Shown one piece after another: positions 57,448-64,000 of a stretch of DNA of 64,000 nt. Each line of letters opens with the position of its first letter. Position 1 is the stretch's first letter. Both the position numbers and the translations under genes were made by a program. The DNA comes from Nitzschia sp. DOCU1 (taxonomy: Eukaryota > Bacillariophyta > Bacillariophyceae > Bacillariales > Bacillariaceae): positions 2,286,549-2,350,548 of the forward strand of contig OX595990.1 of the NCBI GenBank assembly GCA_951394045.1, in the 5' to 3' direction. The notes below the pieces were generated by a model. That model had not been told where the DNA came from and ran no database searches. It worked only from the letters and a program-made list of their open reading frames with translations.

Positions 57448-60256
57448 ATGAACAACAGCAACCCTCCCGTCGCCCAGGGTCCTTACGATTCGAATAGCAT
57501 CTTAGCGGCGATACTGGCCGCTTCGAATAACCAGAGCAGCGGGTCGTCCACTGCCTCCTTCGGCGTTCGGCAACAACAAGAACAGATGCTGAGCCTTGAA
57601 CAAGCAAGACGATTTCTTGGCGGAGGGGCCGACAATAGCGGTGCGGCAATCGGGGCTCTGCTATCTTCGTTACAGCACCAGCCGGCGGGACTCTGGGATT
57701 TCAGCAGAAGAGACGTGGGGCAACTGAGTAGTCTTCTTGGTGGTAACACTGCGATGCTGCGAGGACCTCCTGGTGCTATACCGGGCCGGGGGCTAATGGA
57801 AAATGCAGGTTCGATCGCCGCACCACAGCACACAGATTCTGGCATTCTTGGTCAAACTTCGCTTCTCAGCTCCTCGTTTCCTGCGCTTTCGGGGAACATG
57901 CGAGGATTTGGAAACTCCGCAGGTGCTGGTGGCGCTGCCTTGTCACACTACAATCTCCTCCTAACAGGCGGCGGACTGGGCCACCAGTTGCACAATCAGA
58001 TGCCGTCGCAGAATATGATCATGGATGCCAGAAACATTCTGAGTGGTCATCCTACTCTTCCAAGGCCATCCACCTCTACGACTCCGGCGCCAACCAACAC
58101 GCTCTACTTCCTTGGCTTCCGGGACTTTGAAGAGCTCCAAGGCGTTGATCTTGTTGAGTTTGCAAAGGACAACGCTACTACCTTGAACTTTCCGCAGAAG
58201 GTAAGCAATTTTCGTCAAGATTTAGTACTTTACCATTACTGTAGTAAACGAATAAGGCGCTTTGGAAGTGGCTCCCTCCTCCTCGTCTTCGGCGTATGTT
58301 GATTTGCTCGAGAACAGAGTCCTCACAGATTCTCCTCCCCCTTCTTGCTTCATTTCTACCGTCATGATTCACGAATGTCAGTTGATGTTGATGCTGACTC
58401 ATGTTGATCGCGAGAAGGCTAAGGGCGGTTTTGGAACCGGGGCAGCAGCAGCAGAGCCGCCAATTTCCTGGACCCAGGATGGTAATGCTTTCATGATCCG
58501 ATCAAGGAAGCGGTTTGTGGCAGAAATTCTTCCGCTCTTTTTTCGTGAGGCCAAGTTTCCCTCTTTCACGAGGAAGCTTTACCGTTGGGGCTTCCGGCAA
58601 ATCTGCATTCCAACCAAAGGCAAGAAGCAGCAATTGGATGGAAGCGCGTCTGGAGGACGAGTCGAGGAGCAATTTGAAGAAGGCCGAACGATGATATTTG
58701 GCCATGAATACTTCCTCCGCGATGATAAAGCTCTCATGTCGAAGATGAAGAGTGTGACTGCTGCAGGGAGGCGTAGGGCCGAAGAGGAACAAATTGATCA
58801 CGAGGAGAGCAATCAGCAGCGCAAAACGCGAACAGGTTCTCCCTGTGATGATCATTCCTCGTTGTCTGAGGAGGGCGCCGCTTCATCGAGCAAGAAGAAG
58901 AAGGTTTCGGCGAAACTGAAGACGAACGATAATGACAAAGCTGATGCAGTCATTTCGTTGCAAAAAGGCCAAGCTGGTACCAGCGATGTGAGCAGTACAA
59001 GTGGTGACAGCTCTAGTGCTGTCGAAGAAGGTGCTGGTGGCGGGGGTGCAGCTGCTTTGGCTAGTAACAAAGGAGCGAGAGCAGCGCCGGAGATGATGAT
59101 GTCTGGTACTAGCCTCAAGAAAGCTGACGGTGGTGGTTCTAGTAAGAGACGACCGAAAAGCTTGGCTGATCAAAAACAGGAGGCCAAAAGAAGGAAGATC
59201 TTCGAAAGTACTACCAAGATTGATACTACTATTCCTGTTGGTAGTGAAGGAGCCAACAAGGCGTCCCTACTACCAACCACCACCAGCAGCAACAACCTCC
59301 AGCAGTTGTCCCAGCAACAAAATCCCGGCTCGGCATCATCTCTTCTGCTTGCTAGTATTCTGGGCCAGAATCCTCAGCTGGCGCTAGTAGCGAACCTGCA
59401 GCAACAGCAGCAGCTTGAGGCTCGACGACTGGCGACGTCAGCAACACTGACCGTCGATCCTCATGAACGAGCTGACCTAGAAAGACAACAGGAGCAACTG
59501 CTTGCTCAATTGCTTTCAACAGGCACAAGTAGTAGTAGTACCAGCCAGCAGCCCCCCGTTGCTGCTGTCCGAGGGGGTGAGGAAGACGTTTTCGTCGGTC
59601 GTGGTGGTGCTGGGGGTTTGTTGCTTCACCACAACAACATCCTCAGCAACAACAGTATTACTAGTACTACTAGTACTACTACCGGCTCTTTCCCTTTGCT
59701 GGCTCAACTCTTGAATGGCCTTTTGGGTCCACCACGACAACAACCCCGTGAACTCGTCCAGAACCATGCCGCAGTGGATTCAACGTCGGTATTGCAGCAG
59801 TTGCTCTTGGATCATTCAGGAGCCAGCCGCGGCCACATTAGCAGCAATACTAATATCAGCGCCATAATGGCAGCAGCTGCTGCTGTTGGGGGTGGGAGCG
59901 AATCTAGGATTGGTCCGCCGCAACACGAGACAACGTCCTCGGGCACACAAGAGGATGTTTTCTCATCGCTTCTCCTGGCCGCACTTTCAAGAACAGGTTC
60001 CAGCACCACCTATAGTAGTAGTACTCCAGTGGTGGCGGCGGCCGCCGCCACCAGCACCGCGAGTGGTGGTGGCAACCCGCGGCCTCAACAACAACAAGAA
60101 GCAGCATCCACTTTGTCACTGCTTCTAGGCTCACTTACAAAGAGTAGTAGGGACAGTCAAAGAGGAGGGGAGAGAACTGCTGATTCAGCAAGATATGATA
60201 CGTCGCCGTCCTTGCCGCAACGAGCGGAGGAACAGGAGCAAAAGCATCATTCTTAG
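57448..60256 (+). CDS. Heat-shock-factor-type transcription factor (second copy)
   Basis: The exons are 57448-58200 and 58382-60256, with a 181-bp phase-0 intron after the Lys of LNFPQK; 875 residues. The DNA-binding domain spans about residues 235-365: DFEELQGVDLVEFAKDN, NFPQK-LMLMLTHVDRE, ISWTQDGNAFMIRSRKRF, EILPLFFREAKFPSFTRKLY, RWGFRQICIP and FGHEYFLRDDKALMSKM. It is closely related to the first HSF. The ~240 residues before it are Ser/Gly/Leu-rich, and the C-terminal 500 are Gln-, Ser-, Thr- and Ala-rich with homopolymer-like runs, likely transactivation regions. Basic clusters (SSKKKKVSAKLK, SSKRRPKS) could be nuclear signals. The frame also has an ATG at 57301, adding 49 residues with a hydrophobic stretch (LSFLVVVLLV) unusual for a nuclear factor, so MNNSNPPVAQ is preferred. 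Confidence 0.92.
58201..58381 (+). other. Intron in the DNA-binding domain of the second HSF
   Basis: GTAAGC to GAATGTCAG, 181 bp, phase 0, at the same codon as in the first HSF gene. Confidence 0.88.
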
Positions 60257-60503
60257 TAGTAGTAGTACTACTGCTAACAAGAATATTAAGTGGTGGTGGT
60301 AGTAGCGTTGCTAGGAGGTGGTGTTGCTTCGGTGTCGAGGAGGAACAAGACGACAACATGAAGAACTATTGACACAAGTGAACCACAACTGTAATAATAC
60401 TAACGTGACCGTGATACACCTAACAACAAAGAGTATAGCAGCTACGATACCGGTACCACGATACCGGTAGTATGCTGCCTACCAACAAAACGTTTTCTGT
60501 TCA

Positions 60504-60523
60504 CGTACCAGGTACCTGGTACG
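60504..60523. repeat. 20-bp perfect palindrome centred on GGTACC
   Basis: The sequence CGTACCAGGTACCTGGTACG equals its own reverse complement. It can form a cruciform or bind a dimeric protein. Confidence 0.9.
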
Positions 60524-60576
60524 AGGTCTAAGAGGGCATATGCGTGGACCGGTAGGCTCGCTTACGTACAGTTAAC

Positions 60577-60602
60577 AGTACCAGGTAATAATACCTGGTA
60601 CT
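60577..60602. repeat. Inverted repeat with AGTACCAGGTA arms
   Basis: AGTACCAGGTA and its exact complement TACCTGGTACT flank a 4-bp ATAA spacer, 11-bp arms. It carries the same ACCAGGTA/TACCTGGT half-sites as the palindrome 60 bp upstream. Confidence 0.88.
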
Positions 60603-60847
60603 ATACCCAGGTATTCCTCGTATGTCGTACAGTATTCTCTAGCTATAGAGTTGAAGGCTTTTCGCTCACGTCTTTTTGAGCCACTCTCTGGCACGTTCTT
60701 TTAGCAGCCAACATTGACAAGATCACTCGTCGTTTGGTCTGCAAGTGCAGATCACCACCTTGTACGATAGTTGTAGCATAGAGTACTGTGGCCCTGACGA
60801 AAAGTTAATACTTATATTTCCCTTTGCAGGCGAGGCGAGATTGAAAA

Positions 60848-62140
60848 ATGTCGAATGTTCCGTTATTCTGGGAGAGTGAAGTCCTTTGCGGCAAAGTTCT
60901 GGGAACTGGATCATATTGTGAAGTCTTGGCCGTAAACGATATCATCCTTTCGTCGTCGGCTGATACCGGACAGTCATCCGATCCACAGCGCCAACTTCTT
61001 GCCCAAAAGTTCGCTGCCATGCGAAGTCGTGGGGATAGAGCTTCCAGCAAGCAAGAAGGTGCTCAACTCGCCATTTACGGAAAACCAACCGGACCCCCAA
61101 AAGAAATTGACGACCCGGAAACTGAAGCAGCCCCCAAGTTGGCGCTGAAACGAGTTCGATCTGAGGAGCTCCCCTCAGCTCAACTACAAACGGCCAAGGA
61201 AGATTTTCAACGGGAACTTGAAATCCTTCTTGAATTGATGAAACCTTCAGATGATTCTAACAGTCAATCGTCGTCTTTACCGCCACTATCTCCCCAGCAC
61301 CCAAATATCATCGAGCTGTATGGCATCGGGTTCGGCGTCCCTTACAATAGCCGCAGCAGCGACTCGAAGACACTGCCCGCAATTTCATTATTCAACAGCG
61401 ACTTGCAGCCATCATTCTTATTACTAAATCAAATTCGATCTACGTTGTCGAATCGAATGGCCAGATGGCGAAACGACAAGGGCATGGGGATTTACGAGGC
61501 GCTTTCGTTGGATAATACCAGTCGACGAAATCATTGGGTAGAACGACTATTAGTGATTTCCAAGGTCGCCCGTGCTATTCAGCATTTACACAGTCATCGG
61601 ATATTGTACCGAGACATCAAGCCCGCAAATATTGGATTCGATGCCTTGGACGTGCCCAAGCTGTTTGACTTTGGCCTTGCCAAAAGAATTTCTCAAGACA
61701 TGCGATATCGGAAGAAAAGTGGCCGAGTAGACGACCAAGATCAATTGGAAGACGGGCTGTTTCATTTGACACCAGAAACGGGAACCTTGAGATACATGGC
61801 AATGGAAGTGGGGAAAGGCCGACCCTACGGGTGGTCTTCCGATGTCTATTCATTGGCAATTTTGATGCATGAAGTTTTGAGCTTGAAAGTTCCATTTGGG
61901 TGTGTGGCGCCTCGTGAGTTTCGTAAAGTGATCTGGAATCAAGGACAAGGGCTGCCTATGGACTCTTCTTGGCCTAATACCATCCAAGACTTGTTGCCGA
62001 AAATGTGGAATTCCGATCCGACAAAACGTCCAGCAATCAACGAGGTGGTAATGTCACTGGACGACATGCTTCGAGGGCCTGATCAAGATCTCTTTCCTAA
62101 AGCTATTGTATCTCGGGGGCGACGATTCTCCTTGTTTTGA
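60848..62140 (+). CDS. Serine/threonine protein kinase, divergent
   Basis: A 430-residue single-domain kinase. The Gly loop GTGSYCEV is at residues 19-26 and the ATP-anchoring Lys in LALKRV at 101. A variable insertion of about 70 residues separates them, where most kinases have under 20. The catalytic loop reads YRDIKPAN (residues 254-261), with Tyr for the usual His of HRD. DFG is at 274-276, and GTLRYMAMEV stands for the activation-loop end, with AMEV for APE. The rest (SSDVYSLAILMHEVLSLKVPFG, DPTKRPAINEVV) is typical. Asp256, Lys258 and Asn261 are present, so activity is likely. The MAMEV stretch suggests the TKL or a related algal group. Substrates are unknown. Confidence 0.9.
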   Translation: MSNVPLFWESEVLCGKVLGTGSYCEVLAVNDIILSSSADTGQSSDPQRQLLAQKFAAMRSRGDRASSKQEGAQLAIYGKPTGPPKEIDDPETEAAPKLALKRVRSEELPSAQLQTAKEDFQRELEILLELMKPSDDSNSQSSSLPPLSPQHPNIIELYGIGFGVPYNSRSSDSKTLPAISLFNSDLQPSFLLLNQIRSTLSNRMARWRNDKGMGIYEALSLDNTSRRNHWVERLLVISKVARAIQHLHSHRILYRDIKPANIGFDALDVPKLFDFGLAKRISQDMRYRKKSGRVDDQDQLEDGLFHLTPETGTLRYMAMEVGKGRPYGWSSDVYSLAILMHEVLSLKVPFGCVAPREFRKVIWNQGQGLPMDSSWPNTIQDLLPKMWNSDPTKRPAINEVVMSLDDMLRGPDQDLFPKAIVSRGRRFSLF

Positions 62141-62238
62141 TTACTGATCTTACTCGAAGAATCCGCCAATCGAATAAGCACCTAACGGTACGTCGGGCGT
62201 AGGATACAATACAGCTTACGAGATAGCGACTATAGGCG

Positions 62239-64000
62239 TTACCATATCGATCCTCCCTGTCCACCATTAAGACCTCCATTGGACGCGCCCGGAACTCCCC
62301 ATTTACTTGTCAAATGATCGTTGCCAGAGGGCTCACCGTTCCTTTCTTTGGTGTCCGTGCCGGAGACACCACCAAAGTTGAGTGGCGGCAAGCCAGAGGG
62401 GGCGGACGTTGCCAGGGAAGGTCCACTTCCGCCCCAGATAGATTCGCCTCCGATTGGTGGCGCGTTGGTGAATGATGAGGTTAGCAGCGAAGTAGTGTTT
62501 CCAATAGTTGGGGGTTGCTCCATACCGAATCCAAGAGATCCGAGACCCGCGCTCAACGTGGAATCGTCCAATCCAATCACGCCCGTCAAGGACGAGCCAA
62601 TACTGAGCGTCGTCGACGTTGTGTCTTCAGAAACTGGCGTTACAGTCGGCATTCTGTCGTATCCACTTACACCACCTCCAAGAAAAGAAGGGTTTGTGGG
62701 TGGCGGAGCCCTAGAGCTCCCCAGAAAACCCTGCGAAAAGGGAGTCGCAGAGTTGTCGAAAGACGGCTGTACCTGTGGAAACGACGAACTCAACGGGGCC
62801 AGGAGTGCAGGTCCAAAATTATTCGATAGTGGAGGTTGCGTGCCGGACAGGGAACCCGGCATTCTGGACGGTGCCATCGGCGGTGGAGTGTACCCCTTCG
62901 GAACAAATTCTTTCGCGGTAGCACGAATTTCACCAAGTTGCCCATAATCCGCCCCATATTCAACCTCCATTTCTTCCTTTGTCATCGGCAGACCCATCAA
63001 ATGTGATCCAATACCGGAAAGTGCAGGTTGCATGAATCCAGGAGGTGCAAATGATGGAGCTGCTGGCATTGCTGGAGGGGGTGCCATCCCAGGAGGCATA
63101 TATGGGGCCGACGAGACAGATAGGCCACGGTTGCTTCCGAAGGATGACACTGTCCGCTCGTCGTCACCGATGGGAGGGAAGGAATTCTGGGCGGTCATGG
63201 GTGGCACTGCAGAAACAGGAGGAGCACCACGGTTCATAACGGGAGGTTGAACAGTAGCACCCGTGGCGGAAAGTGGAAACGAAGAAAAGTCGTCAGCGGT
63301 GCTCTCTACTGGTCCCACCTTAACAGGCACAGGATTGGTGACAGTCTGAATTGGCGTGGGTGTTGGCTTCTTCAATAACTTGACCTTCGGGCCCACCTTG
63401 GGTGCAGGTTTGGAGACGGGGGCAGGAGGGTTGACTGCAAGAGGCGTTTTCGCCGGCAAACCAGTTTGGAGCGGAACTGCAGCAGGCTTCTTGTCGGGCT
63501 GTCCAGTTGGAAGGCTAGTCGAAGTAGCACTTAATGCAGGAAAAGCCGCATTGTACGCAGGAGGCGCTTCCGTGGGCATTGGAGCAGCTGCTGGAGCCAA
63601 AGGATTGACCAAAGTCGTCTTTACTTGATGATGCTGGCGAGCTTGTGCGCGGTTATTCCACTCTCGATTCCGACGTCGCTGCTCTTCCCTTTTCTCCGCC
63701 AACCGCTTGGCAGCCTCCACCTTTTGTCGATTCTCTTCTTCAGCTTCTCGCCTCGCATCGTTTACCTTCCTCCTTACCACCGTCTTCTCGTTGACTACAA
63801 TCGATCCATGATCGTTTTCTGCCTGGTCGTTCGAGGAAGCATTGCTTTCGTCCACTGCACTGCCATTTGCATCTTGGCCCAGAATCCATGTGACCAAGTC
63901 ATCAGCGGTCGCGCGATTCGTGCCGCCGCAAGCTTTAACAGCTGCCGAGATTTGTTCCTTCGCAAAACCCATTCCCAGCAACGCTGTAACAAGCGGATCC
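62239..64000 (-). CDS. UBA-domain protein, C-terminal part (N-terminus beyond window)
   Basis: The frame is open to the window end, so this is partial, at least 585 residues. The first visible part is a UBA domain: LVTALLGMGFAKEQISAAVKA then ATADDLVTWIL, with the MGF loop that binds ubiquitin. A basic Arg/Glu/Lys-rich helix follows (VNDARREAEEENRQKVEAAK, KREEQRRRNREWNNR). The remaining 450 residues are rich in Pro, Ser, Gly and Ala, probably disordered, with motifs such as PAYNAAFPAL. The UBA domain suggests a ubiquitin receptor or adaptor; no enzyme domain is seen in this part. It converges on the kinase gene, with 98 bp between the stops. Confidence 0.85.
   Translation of the reverse strand, partial: DPLVTALLGMGFAKEQISAAVKACGGTNRATADDLVTWILGQDANGSAVDESNASSNDQAENDHGSIVVNEKTVVRRKVNDARREAEEENRQKVEAAKRLAEKREEQRRRNREWNNRAQARQHHQVKTTLVNPLAPAAAPMPTEAPPAYNAAFPALSATSTSLPTGQPDKKPAAVPLQTGLPAKTPLAVNPPAPVSKPAPKVGPKVKLLKKPTPTPIQTVTNPVPVKVGPVESTADDFSSFPLSATGATVQPPVMNRGAPPVSAVPPMTAQNSFPPIGDDERTVSSFGSNRGLSVSSAPYMPPGMAPPPAMPAAPSFAPPGFMQPALSGIGSHLMGLPMTKEEMEVEYGADYGQLGEIRATAKEFVPKGYTPPPMAPSRMPGSLSGTQPPLSNNFGPALLAPLSSSFPQVQPSFDNSATPFSQGFLGSSRAPPPTNPSFLGGGVSGYDRMPTVTPVSEDTTSTTLSIGSSLTGVIGLDDSTLSAGLGSLGFGMEQPPTIGNTTSLLTSSFTNAPPIGGESIWGGSGPSLATSAPSGLPPLNFGGVSGTDTKERNGEPSGNDHLTSKWGVPGASNGGLNGGQGGSIW

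Larger units (their letters stand above)
60257..60847. other. Palindrome-rich intergenic region
   Basis: About 590 bp. It begins with an AGT/ACT trinucleotide run just after the HSF stop, and contains two TACCGGTA octamers (60448-60455, 60462-60469), a 20-bp perfect palindrome (60504-60523) and an 11-bp-arm inverted repeat (60577-60602). No gene recognised; the right end is the expected kinase promoter. Confidence 0.6.

Noticed and set aside
62321..62947. 208-codon plus-strand frame inside the UBA gene
   Set aside because: Mirror of Pro/Gly/Ser-rich coding sequence on the other strand.
1..64000. CRISPR arrays, rRNA, tRNA and prokaryote-type operons
   Set aside because: No spaced direct repeats, no rRNA-like sequence and no convincing tRNA A-box/B-box pair were recognised by eye; gene structure is eukaryotic. 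A covariance-model search would be needed to exclude small RNAs.

Overview
The window is nuclear DNA of a eukaryotic microalga, most likely a (probably pennate) diatom. The evidence is short phase-varied GT-AG introns of about 70-180 bp, compact gene-dense layout on both strands, Ty1/Copia elements of the kind common in diatoms, two heat-shock-factor (HSF) genes, N-termini that combine a signal peptide with an ASAF-like plastid motif, and a protein carrying a GPP-x-x-IGW motif that I associate with stramenopile proteins. The species cannot be named from the sequence.

Layout. 1-1307: 3' end of a Copia element (RT/RNase H end plus 3' LTR). 1460-5038: GMP synthase (+) and class II fumarase (-). 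5501-6970: unrecognised nuclear-type protein. 7087-10761: large coiled-coil UVR-motif protein (-). 11328-13532: PIF1-like helicase fused to a BRCT domain. 13656-15098: GT31-like glycosyltransferase (-). 15575-16459: secreted Cys-rich duplicated-domain protein. 17530-22667: a zinc-ribbon-like protein and a protein with the GPP-x-x-IGW motif. 23996-25266: casein kinase 2 beta subunit with a long tail. 26041-29747: a transglutaminase-like protein that seems to lack its catalytic residues, and a POT/PTR transporter (-). 30128-31971: a probable plastid membrane coiled-coil protein and EMC4 (-). 32528-41974: a 3,101-residue RME-8/DNAJC13 endosomal J-protein.

43668-60256 is the most dynamic part. 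Two HSF genes, each interrupted by an intron at the same place in the DNA-binding domain, lie about 12 kb apart. Between them sit a C19orf12-like membrane protein, an atypical aquaporin-like protein, a nearly complete 6.6-kb Copia element (48691-55258, - strand, apparently identical LTRs, GATGGG target duplication) and a broken fragment of the condensin subunit CAP-H. 60848-62140 is a protein kinase and 62239-64000 the C-terminal part of a UBA-domain protein cut by the window end.

Most genes are unrelated housekeeping or regulatory genes with no operon-like logic. The most unusual signals are: the Copia element, with gag and protease in one frame split by a single TGA, a second +1 frame change before integrase, and a primer site resembling the D-arm of initiator tRNA; the decayed CAP-H fragment with a 50-bp tandem duplication; a cluster of TACCGGTA and GGTACC palindromes from 55.4 to 60.6 kb; and the probable transglutaminase-fold pseudoenzyme. 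All exon boundaries were inferred by hand from splice signals and reading frame; no transcript or database check was possible.
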